Source: an uncultured Dorea sp.
Lineage (GTDB): Bacteria > Bacillota > Clostridia > Lachnospirales > Lachnospiraceae
Reading direction: 5' to 3'
DNA: 50,363 nucleotides
NCBI GenBank assembly: GCA_949916155.1
Contig: CATLEM010000003.1
Location: 1-50,363, forward strand
How positions within the stretch are numbered: the first letter of the stretch is position 1; every line of letters begins with the position of its first letter. The translations under genes were made by a program, and so were the position numbers. The notes beneath the pieces are model-generated. The model searched no databases. It was not told where the DNA came from and was given only the letters and a program-made list of their open reading frames with translations. Shown here piece after piece: positions 7,609 through 14,905 of the stretch.

Positions 7609-8487
7609 TCAGATACCGGCCTGCTTAAGCAGTGCAGGAACCTTGGATTCCCAACCCAACGCCATGATATGGATACCCTGGCAGTAAGGGCGGCATTCAC
7701 GAATCACCCGGGCGGCAATTTCTACGCCGGTGATTCCCGCCTTGGCCCGTTCCTTATCTGCCGCGAGCTCGTCTAGCATATCGTCGGGTACGTGGACACC
7801 GGCCACATTGTTGTTCATGTACCGGCACATACCCGCACTCTTTGGAATAATGATGCCAAGCTGCACCGGCTTTCCAAATTGTCTGGCCCGTTCCATAAAG
7901 GCGATGAACTTCTCCGGCTCGAACACAGCCTGGGTCTGGAAGTAATCGCAGCCGGCCAACACCTTTCGTTCCATTTTTGCCAGCTGCGCGTCTATAGAAT
8001 CACTGCAGGGAGACACCACCGCGCCTTTAGCGAACTTCGGGGGCTCTCCGACCAGCGGATTGCCGCCCAGATCCACGCCTGACTCCAATTGACATACGGT
8101 GTGGAGCAGTGAGACGGAATCCAGGTCAAACACAGGCTTGGCGCCAGGGTGATCGCCCAAACTGGTATGGTCACCCGTAAGACACAGAATATTTTCAATA
8201 CCGAACATGGCGGCACTCAAAAGATCAGACTGGAGCGCAATCCTGTTCCGATCTCGGCAAGTCAGCTGATAAATCGGCGTAAGCCCGGCATCCAGAAGCT
8301 GCCTGCACACCGCCAGGCTGCCCAGGCGCATGACAGAGGACTGGTTATCAGTGACATTGACCGCCGTAATGCCACCCAGGTACTTTTTGGCCTCTTCAAT
8401 CAGGCCGTCGATATGTATGCCCTTGGGAGGGCCGACTTCCGCCGATACCACAAATTCACCACGGTCGAATAATTCCGTAATCTTCAT
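7609..8487 (-). CDS. metF: Methylenetetrahydrofolate reductase catalytic subunit
   Basis: 292 residues from the ATG at 8487 (MKITELFDRGEF), with a GGAGGAAAA RBS 6-8 nt upstream; a longer open frame to 8751 overlaps metV and is not used. It is a TIM-barrel MTHFR: the acid of the catalytic motif is seen in SAEVGPPKG, then TAVNVTDN, YQLTCRDRNR, ILCLTGDH and FQTQAVF. It reduces methylene-THF to methyl-THF. It lies 13 nt after metV and downstream of rnfC2, the gene set of acetogens in which MetF works in a complex with MetV and RnfC2. It is shorter than E. coli MetF mostly at the N-terminus, as usual for this clade. Confidence 0.95.
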   Translation of the reverse strand: MKITELFDRGEFVVSAEVGPPKGIHIDGLIEEAKKYLGGITAVNVTDNQSSVMRLGSLAVCRQLLDAGLTPIYQLTCRDRNRIALQSDLLSAAMFGIENILCLTGDHTSLGDHPGAKPVFDLDSVSLLHTVCQLESGVDLGGNPLVGEPPKFAKGAVVSPCSDSIDAQLAKMERKVLAGCDYFQTQAVFEPEKFIAFMERARQFGKPVQLGIIIPKSAGMCRYMNNNVAGVHVPDDMLDELAADKERAKAGITGVEIAARVIRECRPYCQGIHIMALGWESKVPALLKQAGI

Positions 8488-8500
8488 TGTCTTTTCCTCC

Positions 8501-9121
8501 TCAATGTGATTTGTTTGCGTCGATTGCGAAATTGCGGATCTGCGTCGGACACTTAATCGCGTCAAGACGTCCCACAGCCTCCAGTCGACGATAGATGCGC
8601 TCCCAACCGCACTCCATATTCGGATCCACCTCGCATCTGCCGTTTTGAGCTCCCCCGCACTGGCCGTTGACCAGACTTTTGGAACAAGCGGTAACCGGAC
8701 AGATACCGCCGGTGAGGTTAAGATAGCACTGGCCGCACTGGCCGCAATCATATTCCAGTGGCGTTACGCCCTGAAAGCCGGGCAGCCGGATAGTGTCGCA
8801 GCCGGCATAAACTGCGCGTCCCTCCAACAGATCAGACACCGTCTGCACGCCCACGCCGCAGGAGAACACCAGCACCCCGTCCGCCTCGTCAATCATGGCG
8901 CGGCGGCGCTTTAGACGCAACGATAAGTTCTCAGGGTTACAGATATAATCTGTCGTGAGTACTCCGGTAACCTTATCCGCAGTCAGAAATTCACTTATCA
9001 GTTCCTCTATTTCCCGCTCCGGGAAAGAAACTTCTTTGCACCCATTACACAGCAGGACAAAAACCTTTTCAGGCAGCAGGGACTGTAAATCTTCCCTGGA
9101 TTTTAGTTTCGTTATAAGCAT
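8501..9121 (-). CDS. metV: MetV-type Fe-S subunit of methylene-THF reductase
   Basis: 206 residues. It belongs to the MTHFR C-terminal-domain family (MetV), whose Cys clusters carry Fe-S centres and pass electrons to MetF. Cys motifs in order: LCNGCKE (25-28), DYICN, FSCGVG, DCGQCGQCYLNLTGGICP, ACSKSLVNGQCGG and ECGWERIYRRL. The ATG lies one base after the rnfC2 stop (TGATATG), so translation is probably coupled. The protein is clearly paralogous to the N-terminal 210 residues of the upstream RnfC2 protein, matching it motif by motif. Confidence 0.93.
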   Translation of the reverse strand: MLITKLKSREDLQSLLPEKVFVLLCNGCKEVSFPEREIEELISEFLTADKVTGVLTTDYICNPENLSLRLKRRRAMIDEADGVLVFSCGVGVQTVSDLLEGRAVYAGCDTIRLPGFQGVTPLEYDCGQCGQCYLNLTGGICPVTACSKSLVNGQCGGAQNGRCEVDPNMECGWERIYRRLEAVGRLDAIKCPTQIRNFAIDANKSH

Positions 9122-9122
9122 A

Positions 9123-11087
9123 TCACTTCATCCCCCTTACAGCCGCTTTGCCTTCCCGTATCTTCGTGACAAGCGGGATCTTGGACGAGCAGATATACTC
9201 GCAGCAGCGGCATTCCATGCAATCCATGATGTTTTGCTCCTTAAGCCCCTGAATGTTCCCCGTCTCCACGTACTTGGCAAAGTACAGTGGGAACAGTTCC
9301 ATAGGGCACACGTCTGCACAACGTCCGCATTTGATACATTCTACGGCGATGGTGTGGTCAGCCTCATAGGCAATAATGCCATTAGTAGCCTTAATGACGG
9401 GGACGTCCAGTTCCGTCTGAGGAATTCCCATCATAGGGCCACCCAGCTTAACCGTTACGTCATCGCCCACGATGCCGCCGCAGAAGTCTAAAATCTCCTG
9501 GACGGAAGTGCCGACCTTGACAATGAAGTTGCCAGGACTATGTACCCGCTCGCCGGTAACACAAACCACCCGTTCTATCGGTGGAAACCCAAGCCGAATC
9601 GCATCTGCAATGGCTTTAGAGGAACTGACGTTGCTTACTACAGCGCCGGCATCAGCCGGCAGTCCGCCGCTGGGTACCGAGCGGCCTAAGACCTTCTTGA
9701 TAAGCATCTTTTCCGCACCTTGTGGATATTTTGTGCGGACAGCCAGGACCTCTATGTTTTCATAGCCTTTCGTCTTTTCCTGCAGCATGGCAATGGCATC
9801 CGGCTTGTTGTCTTCAATAACGATTACGCCCCGGGGTGCGCTTACGGCTTTCATAATGGCCCGCAGCCCATAGATCACATCGTCTGCGTAGTGGAGCAGT
9901 ACCTTATAATCGGCGGTGAGCATAGGCTCACACTCGCAGCCGTTTAACAGCACTGCGTCGATAGGCTTTCCGGGCTGGAGCTTCACATATGCAGGAAAGC
10001 CGGCGCCGCCCATGCCCACAATACCATTGTCTTTTACAATTTCAACGATTTCCTCGGGAGAAAGTCCTTCAATATCACCGTGAGGACGAACCGATTCGTC
10101 AACAGTATTAAGCTTGTCATTTTGTATAACGACTGAGAGTACACCTGGCCCAAGCGTGGGATGGCGGCGTTCCTCTACTGCCAGGACTGTACCGCTGACG
10201 CTGGAATGAATTGACGCGCCGATGAAGCCGGCCTGTTCTCCGATTCTTTGTCCGACCCTGACGTGCTCTCCCTCTTTAACCAATGGCACAGATGGTTTGC
10301 CGGCATGCATGGACAGAGGAATGACTACCACATCGGGTTCCGGGAAGCGAACGAGCTGTACATGCTCGCTCATTTCCTTGCGCTCGGAAGGATGAACACC
10401 GCCGTAATACCCTTCAAACCGTTTCTTACGAATGGTATGTACATAGTCTCTTATGAGCTTGGAATTGACCTTAGAGTAGTCCCTTAGCTGAACAGGGTGA
10501 TCTCTAAACTCCTCCAGCCGGCCAAGCTTCGATAGTCTCTGCTGGATTTTCTCCCAGGCACAATCCTTCGTGGGATCTGCCTCGCACTTGCCGTCTTTTG
10601 CGCCGCCGCATTGACCATTCAACAGACTTTTGGTGCAGTCAACGACAGGGCATATACCGCCTGTGACGTTTAAGTAGCACTGGGCGCAGGCATCGCAGGT
10701 CTTCGGGGTGAGGGCCATGCCGTGATGCCCCCGGCAGGGGATGGAGTTACTGGCAGCAAACACCGGAAGCTGTACGATGTCGGCCACAGTCTGGATGCCC
10801 AGCCCGCAGGAAATGACAAACACGTTTTCAGTTTCCGCCGGAACAATATCACGAAGTCTGCCAAGAGTCTGGGTCTTGTTGCACAGGAAATCGACTCGGA
10901 TTGCACCGGTAACATTCTTGCCGCCAGCTTTAGCAAGCGCTGTAAACTCGTCACATTCCGGCTCGTATACGGACGTAAATTCCTTAAAGCACTTGTTACA
11001 GGCAACGACAAAGATATGATCTGTGCCCGCCAGTGTCTGGATAAGCTCCTCAGATGATTTGAGTCTGTACTTCGTATAATTTTCCAA
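9123..11087 (-). CDS. rnfC2: RnfC2-like NADH-dehydrogenase subunit with N-terminal MetV-like domain
   Basis: 654 residues from a TTG at 11087, with AAGGAGG 9-10 nt upstream. Residues 1-215 are a MetV-like Fe-S domain (ACNKCFKEF, FLCN, ISCGLG, TCDACAQCYLNVTGG, GQCGGAKDGKCE). Residues 240-654 are RnfC: a barrel-hybrid start (RFPEPDVVVIPL), the flavin/NADH-binding GIVGMGGAGFPAYVKL and LNGCECEPMLTADY, an SLBB region, and two ferredoxin motifs (CIKCGRCADVCP and CMECRCCEYIC). RnfC oxidises NADH; RnfC2 is known from the acetogen Acetobacterium woodii as part of the MetF-MetV-RnfC2 methylene-THF reductase. It is soluble, with no membrane segment. I infer an electron path from NADH to FMN, Fe-S clusters, MetV and MetF. 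Confidence 0.92.
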   Translation of the reverse strand: MENYTKYRLKSSEELIQTLAGTDHIFVVACNKCFKEFTSVYEPECDEFTALAKAGGKNVTGAIRVDFLCNKTQTLGRLRDIVPAETENVFVISCGLGIQTVADIVQLPVFAASNSIPCRGHHGMALTPKTCDACAQCYLNVTGGICPVVDCTKSLLNGQCGGAKDGKCEADPTKDCAWEKIQQRLSKLGRLEEFRDHPVQLRDYSKVNSKLIRDYVHTIRKKRFEGYYGGVHPSERKEMSEHVQLVRFPEPDVVVIPLSMHAGKPSVPLVKEGEHVRVGQRIGEQAGFIGASIHSSVSGTVLAVEERRHPTLGPGVLSVVIQNDKLNTVDESVRPHGDIEGLSPEEIVEIVKDNGIVGMGGAGFPAYVKLQPGKPIDAVLLNGCECEPMLTADYKVLLHYADDVIYGLRAIMKAVSAPRGVIVIEDNKPDAIAMLQEKTKGYENIEVLAVRTKYPQGAEKMLIKKVLGRSVPSGGLPADAGAVVSNVSSSKAIADAIRLGFPPIERVVCVTGERVHSPGNFIVKVGTSVQEILDFCGGIVGDDVTVKLGGPMMGIPQTELDVPVIKATNGIIAYEADHTIAVECIKCGRCADVCPMELFPLYFAKYVETGNIQGLKEQNIMDCMECRCCEYICSSKIPLVTKIREGKAAVRGMK

Positions 11088-11133
11088 ACTATCACCCTCC
11101 TTTACAATGAGCTGTTTTTTACTTGTTAAGGTA

Positions 11134-11162
11134 ATTCTACTTCACAGAACCGTTGATGTCAA
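11134..11162 (-). promoter_or_regulatory. Promoter of rnfC2-metV-metF
   Basis: On the minus strand TTGACA (11162-11157), a 17-nt spacer, then TAGAAT (11139-11134). This gives a predicted start near 11127 and a leader of about 40 nt before the TTG start. Confidence 0.8.
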
Positions 11163-11241
11163 TATTGAAAGACCTTGAGTATCCGTAGTTATAACAAAAT
11201 CGTTACTATCCATGGTCTGAATTTTTTCTGCAACATAAATA

Positions 11242-11260
11242 GTCCGGTATTTTACCGGAC
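11242..11260 (-). terminator. Probable terminator after the ECF S-component gene
   Basis: Perfect 8-bp stem GTCCGGTA (11242-11249) with TACCGGAC (11253-11260) and a 3-nt loop. The following minus-strand sequence (TATTTATG) is T-rich but broken, so termination may be partial. It lies 72 nt downstream of the S-component stop. Confidence 0.5.
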
Positions 11261-11331
11261 ATTTTCTAAATAGAATTCAAATTGGTTCGAGCGCTGCCCG
11301 GGGAGTTGAAAAAGCTTGCAGACAGAAGTGT

Positions 11332-11841
11332 TTAAATGTCCGGTCTTTCGTTTCTCAGCCGTCCAAGCAGCGTCCGCACCGGCTTATAAAGCGTCAGCGC
11401 TACGATGATATTTCCTCCGCAGTGCATGAGGTCAAAGGGAATTCCTGCTACCCAGTAGGAAAAACCTGCAGCCCATCCGCCCGCAACAAAGTACGGAAGG
11501 GCATACATAAACCCGAAAGCCAGGCCGTATGCGCCTAGTATCACGCAGGTCATGGGTATGGAAGTCCGGTCTTTTCCGGTGATAAGGACGATGACGGCAA
11601 GCACGCTCCATATGTACATATAGCCGAACCACCAGAGCCCAAAGCCATAGATGCAGCCTTCCAGAAACACGAACACGTAAATGATCAAAAAAGCTTTTCC
11701 ACGGTAGATCTGCGCGCAGATATATACCAAAAGAGATACTACTTCTATATTGGGCAGATAAGAAAGCCCTACTTGCCCGACAAGCAGAAGCGCGCTTAAA
11801 AGAGCCATGCATACCAGTTCTTTGGTGTTTGTTTTATTCAT
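11332..11841 (-). CDS. ECF transporter S component, probable corrinoid uptake
   Basis: 169 residues with five to six hydrophobic segments (MALLSALLLVGQVGLSYL, AFLIIYVFVFLEGCIYG, WSVLAVIVLI and others), resembling small ECF S components; the TNTKELVCMALLSA N-terminus is typical. It is the second gene of an operon headed by a cobalamin riboswitch and a DUF4430 gene. Cobalamin-controlled S components without BtuFCD partners are known in Firmicutes (CblT/CbrT groups), so corrinoid is the best substrate guess; this is inferred from context, not from a residue signature. It needs an EcfA/EcfA'/EcfT module from elsewhere. The gap to the upstream gene is 63 nt. Confidence 0.78.
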   Translation of the reverse strand: MNKTNTKELVCMALLSALLLVGQVGLSYLPNIEVVSLLVYICAQIYRGKAFLIIYVFVFLEGCIYGFGLWWFGYMYIWSVLAVIVLITGKDRTSIPMTCVILGAYGLAFGFMYALPYFVAGGWAAGFSYWVAGIPFDLMHCGGNIIVALTLYKPVRTLLGRLRNERPDI

Positions 11842-11904
11842 TCTTTACCAGTTCCTTAATGTGTTTCGGTGTTTTCCCTCATGGATTTCTGTCAGTGTGT
11901 CCGA

Positions 11905-12318
11905 TCAATAGCCCTCAGTAAGCGTCAGCTCAAACTGGTCGCCATCCGCGATCGGAGTCTGGTCGGCGGAAGTATTGAGCTTTTCGCCGCCTTTTGTGAT
12001 GCACCACCATTGTTCCTTTGAATCATCAGCAGTTTCCCCGTCAACGGAAGTAATGAACAGTCCATATTCGCCTTTAGTGCCTTCTACAAGTCCTTCTTCC
12101 TGAATAACTGCCCCTAAGTAAGCTTCATCTGTCTGATAGGTGAAGTCTTTTGACGTTTTGTCTGCATGCACAACGGTAACTAAGATTTTCTTTGCCCCGG
12201 TCTGGCCTTCAGGCTTGAATGTCTTATAGATTCCAAGCATTGCCAGAACTGCGATTGCCAGCGCTGCCATCAGGAGCAGTATTCTCATGCCAGATGATTT
12301 TTCAGTTTTGTTTCCCAT
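11905..12318 (-). CDS. Membrane-anchored DUF4430 protein, probable extracellular corrinoid binder
   Basis: 137 residues from the ATG at 12318 (MGNKTEKSSG); RBS-like AGTGAGA lies just upstream, and the open frame extends further upstream only into the leader. One N-terminal hydrophobic segment (residues 12-29, MRILLLMAALAIAVLAML) acts as an anchor or signal. The rest is a DUF4430 fold (VVHADKTSKDFTYQTDEAYLGAVIQEEGLV and a terminal FELTLTEGY), related to the C-terminal beta domain of transcobalamin and intrinsic factor. QWWCITKGG is the usual aromatic motif. It has no lipobox Cys. With the riboswitch and S component I infer a surface corrinoid capture partner. Confidence 0.85.
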   Translation of the reverse strand: MGNKTEKSSGMRILLLMAALAIAVLAMLGIYKTFKPEGQTGAKKILVTVVHADKTSKDFTYQTDEAYLGAVIQEEGLVEGTKGEYGLFITSVDGETADDSKEQWWCITKGGEKLNTSADQTPIADGDQFELTLTEGY

Positions 12319-12440
12319 TATCTCACTTTCTCTTTCTGATTTTTTAGTAGGTGTTGTTTCAAACAGTATGGTGCGGGAGATTTTTGCAAAATAAAAAATC
12401 CACTTTTCCAAAAGCGAATTTTGACATACTTTTATACATA

Positions 12441-12465
12441 AAAACTCCTGCCGGCATGCCGGCAG
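12441..12465 (-). terminator. Intrinsic terminator of the cobalamin riboswitch
   Basis: Palindrome CTGCCGG-CATG-CCGGCAG (12448-12465) followed on the minus strand by GAGTTTTTATG. A second terminator-like hairpin, CGCTTTT-GG-AAAAGTG at 12401-12416 followed by GATTTTTTATTTT, lies between it and the DUF4430 gene, suggesting two-stage termination. Confidence 0.75.
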
Positions 12466-12502
12466 ATTCACAGAATGTTTCGCTTTGGATGGAAGCCTCA
12501 TT

Positions 12503-12600
12503 CTGCGTATAAGCAGGTAATCTGGCTTTGGGCATATCCCTCACAGTGACCTCATCGCTCAAGAATTACACTTGATTCCCGCTGCATATACGCGTAACGT
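12503..12600 (-). promoter_or_regulatory. Cobalamin riboswitch aptamer
   Basis: Read on the minus strand: an outer helix GCGTATA pairs with TATACGC; then GGGAATCAAGTGTAATTC (the GGGAAxxxGGTG block), GTCACTGTGAGG (like GCAACTGTAAG), and the B12 box GCCAGATTACCTGC (12526-12513). Order and spacing match cobalamin riboswitches. It lies about 190 nt upstream of the DUF4430 gene. Confidence 0.85.
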
Positions 12601-12696
12601 GTTTGAATTTGCATCAAATTATATCATAAAAAAACATATTATGCAAGAATTTTTGTTATTACTCAAGCTTATTTCAATAAGTCTTTTAGTCAAGCT

Positions 12697-13068
12697 ATCA
12701 AAATCTGTTGATAAGAAAACAGACAGATATTTTGTATTTATGACGACAGATACCGGCAGGACAGCACGGAAGATAAGATTATAAATACCTGCAAAATGCG
12801 TCCGGAAATTGAAGAAGATTTCCGCCAGATGAAGGATTTTTGAAAACTGGAAGACTTCAAAAGCACGAAGTATAATTATATAACCTATCATTTCATAATG
12901 ACACTGGTAGGATATTTGTATTTTCAGATATACAAAAATCTGGAGGAAGGGAAAGCCTATGTAGGTAAATCGCTGCCAGTTGCCGTAAAGAACTACAAAG
13001 AGACCTGCCCCAAAACAAGTTCCGGACGCTGGTATTGCCGGTGCAGGAGGCGTGGGATGAAACTTTGA
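12697..13068 (+). pseudogene. Decayed DDE transposase fragment (IS4/IS1634-like C-terminus)
   Basis: Translation from 12697 gives KSVDKKTDRYFVFMTTD, then a frameshift near 12760 into CKMRPEIEEDFRQMKDF, a TGA at 12841-12843 where a Trp is expected, and KLEDFKSTKYNYITYHF with VGYLYFQIYKNLEEGK and AVKNYK up to a TGA at 13066. The RPxIEExFRQxKxxW block is a recognisable C-terminal DDE motif of IS4-superfamily transposases. There is no start, no N-terminal half and no visible terminal inverted repeats. AT-rich flanks support a degraded insertion between the WLP island and the core region. Confidence 0.72.
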
Positions 13069-13414
13069 CGAGTCTGGCAAAGAAGGCAAGGGATCATGAA
13101 TCCGTGTAGCTGTGATAGAACCGGGTATCATAAAATTGTGTCAGGAAAACGTTGAACATAAAAAAGTACAGTATCTTTTGGAGAGTGATGCTTTAAGCCG
13201 ATAGGATAAAGCAGAATATCGAAAGCTTTTAGATGATAATATGACCGGATGATCTCTTTGATCCGGAATCCTATGGGTGAAAGACCGGTGGGGGATATCT
13301 TCTAACCGGGAAATGGGAGAAGGACATGCGGTAAAGACGATCTTGCAGACGACAGGGTAGAGAATAGAACTGCAAAATCGGTATTTTATTCTTTGGAGCG
13401 GCATATGACATCAA
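13069..13414. other. Non-coding, decayed-looking stretch
   Basis: No credible gene in either direction. One plus frame reads KKVQYLLESDALSR, stop, DKAEYRKLLDDNMTG, stop, IRNPMGERPVGDIF (the last in another frame), which looks like an eroded coding region. I do not recognise the parent. Confidence 0.35.
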
Positions 13415-14188
13415 TTACAACAAATTGAATGTCATAATTACCAATCCTAATATCACCAACACAAGTCCGGTAGCACGATTTAGTGTTTTTGGTTCGGCCT
13501 TATTTGCAAACCGTGCAGCGATTCTTGCCCACAGCAAGGTAAACAAAATACACAAAATCATCACTCCCCAGTCCGGCGCACCGCCAATAGAGAAATGGGA
13601 AACAGCGCCTGTCAGTGCAGTAAAAGTCATGATAAATACACTGGTACCAACAGCAGTTTTCAATTCATACCCCAATACTGAGGTTAAAATAAGCAGCATC
13701 ATCATTCCGCCGCCTGCCCCTACGAATCCGCAGATGAATCCGATAACACTGCCGCATGCTAAAGACTGAACAGCACGTTTGCCGGCTGAAACGCCAGCCA
13801 TAGATTCTTTTGTTGTCATGACAGGTTTTGCAATAAATTTTATTCCTAATAAAAAAGTCATGAAAACAGAAAAGCTGCCCATTGTCGTCGGTGGAAGTAA
13901 ACTTGAAATATAGCTTCCAACGATTGTAAATAACAGGACGGCGCACATCATAATACTGCCGTTCTTAATATCCAGGTTTTTGTTTTTTCCATAGATATAA
14001 GCGGAAACAGCACTTGCCAGCACATCAGAAGATAATGCAATCCCTACTGCCATATATGGATTCATGTGTAAAAATGTGATGAGCATAGGACTGATTACGG
14101 CTGCTGCACTCATTCCGGCAAATCCTGTTCCAAGTCCAGCTCCCATTCCGGCAAAAAATGTTACAATAATTGTTATAAGTAATTCCAT
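13415..14188 (-). CDS. TauE/SafE (TSUP) family membrane transporter
   Basis: 257 residues with about eight hydrophobic helices. Typical features are the N-terminal FFAGMGAGLGTGFAGMSAAA and the repeat-related GFICGFVGAGGGMMML at mid-protein. The family exports sulfite, sulfoacetate or other organosulfur anions; the substrate here is not readable. It starts 5 nt after the marR stop, with its RBS inside the end of marR, so the two form an operon under the marR promoter. Codon use is AT-richer than in the WLP genes. It ends near the decayed region, with no clear terminator. Confidence 0.9.
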   Translation of the reverse strand: MELLITIIVTFFAGMGAGLGTGFAGMSAAAVISPMLITFLHMNPYMAVGIALSSDVLASAVSAYIYGKNKNLDIKNGSIMMCAVLLFTIVGSYISSLLPPTTMGSFSVFMTFLLGIKFIAKPVMTTKESMAGVSAGKRAVQSLACGSVIGFICGFVGAGGGMMMLLILTSVLGYELKTAVGTSVFIMTFTALTGAVSHFSIGGAPDWGVMILCILFTLLWARIAARFANKAEPKTLNRATGLVLVILGLVIMTFNLL

Positions 14189-14193
14189 GTTTT

Positions 14194-14646
14194 TTATCCC
14201 TCTTCGTCTTGCAATGCGAGTTTTTCATATCTGCAGAGATTATCAGACATTCTTTTAATATAGTCATTAAGCTGTTTTATCTCACTCATTGAAAAACCTT
14301 CCATGAGTGCCTTTGTAAATGTTTCCTGCTGTTTTATTCCAAACTGAATAATTTCTGCTGCATGTTTTGTTGTTACAAGATGTACACGCTTTCTATTGGA
14401 TGTATCCGCCGCTTTCTGCAGATAGTTTTTTTTATATAGGAGACTCACGGCTAGGGACACGTGTGACTTCGGAATTTTCCTGATTGTTGAAATATCTGAC
14501 GCAGTATCATATTGTGGGTTATTTGCCAAAAAAAGAAGTACATCCACTTCAATAGCGGATAGTTGGTGACGATTCATGATCGTTTTTCTGCAAATATCAT
14601 AGGCTCGTTCTAATTGCTTAATTTTATTCCAGTAATCCTGATTCAT
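14194..14646 (-). CDS. MarR-family transcriptional regulator
   Basis: 150 residues from the ATG at 14646 (MNQDYWNKIKQLE), with AAGGA upstream. A longer frame from a GTG at 14688 would start inside the operator and before a sensible leader. The winged helix spans roughly residues 35-110: LSAIEVDVLLFLANNP, ASDISTIRKIPKSHVSLAVSLL as recognition region, and NRKRVHLVTTKHAAEI as wing. It is probably autoregulatory, repressing itself and the TauE/SafE transporter through the paired operators in its promoter. The effector is unknown; a substrate of the transporter is a reasonable guess. Confidence 0.9.
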   Translation of the reverse strand: MNQDYWNKIKQLERAYDICRKTIMNRHQLSAIEVDVLLFLANNPQYDTASDISTIRKIPKSHVSLAVSLLYKKNYLQKAADTSNRKRVHLVTTKHAAEIIQFGIKQQETFTKALMEGFSMSEIKQLNDYIKRMSDNLCRYEKLALQDEEG

Positions 14647-14672
14647 ATTTTTATCATTCCTTATTTTAACAT

Positions 14673-14721
14673 GTTCAAAATTGAACACATAAATTATAGT
14701 TCAATTTTGAACATATGTCAA
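14673..14721 (-). promoter_or_regulatory. marR promoter with two palindromic operators
   Basis: Minus strand TTGACA (14721-14716), 17-nt spacer, TATAAT (14698-14693). Two GTTCAA-NN-TTGAAC sites occur: 14699-14712 fills the spacer and 14673-14686 lies over the start region. Their centres are 26 bp apart. Binding at either would block RNA polymerase, the expected layout for MarR autorepression. Confidence 0.85.
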
Positions 14722-14808
14722 TGGCATATTCTGAAATAAAAATACACGAATAAAAATACACCGAAAGTTGTCTCTTGCAAGATTTCTGTGGAAATGCCGA
14801 TATTTAAT

Positions 14809-14817
14809 TGCTATAAT
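14809..14817 (+). promoter_or_regulatory. Extended -10 promoter upstream of holA
   Basis: TGCTATAAT at 14809-14817. No good -35 lies at 17 nt (TGGAAA). The gap 14722-14905 holds no gene. Confidence 0.5.
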
Positions 14818-14905
14818 GTGTTTGGGAAAATTTTTATTGGATGGCGAAGAGTCTCTAACGGAAAATCGAAAGAGGCGGGACAGAGAATAAGGGGTGCAGC
14901 GACAG

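Noticed and set aside
9123-11087. RnfC subunit of the membrane Rnf complex
   Set aside because: No rnfD, G, E, A or B genes are near, it carries a MetV-like N-terminus and is co-transcribed with metV and metF, so RnfC2 fits better.
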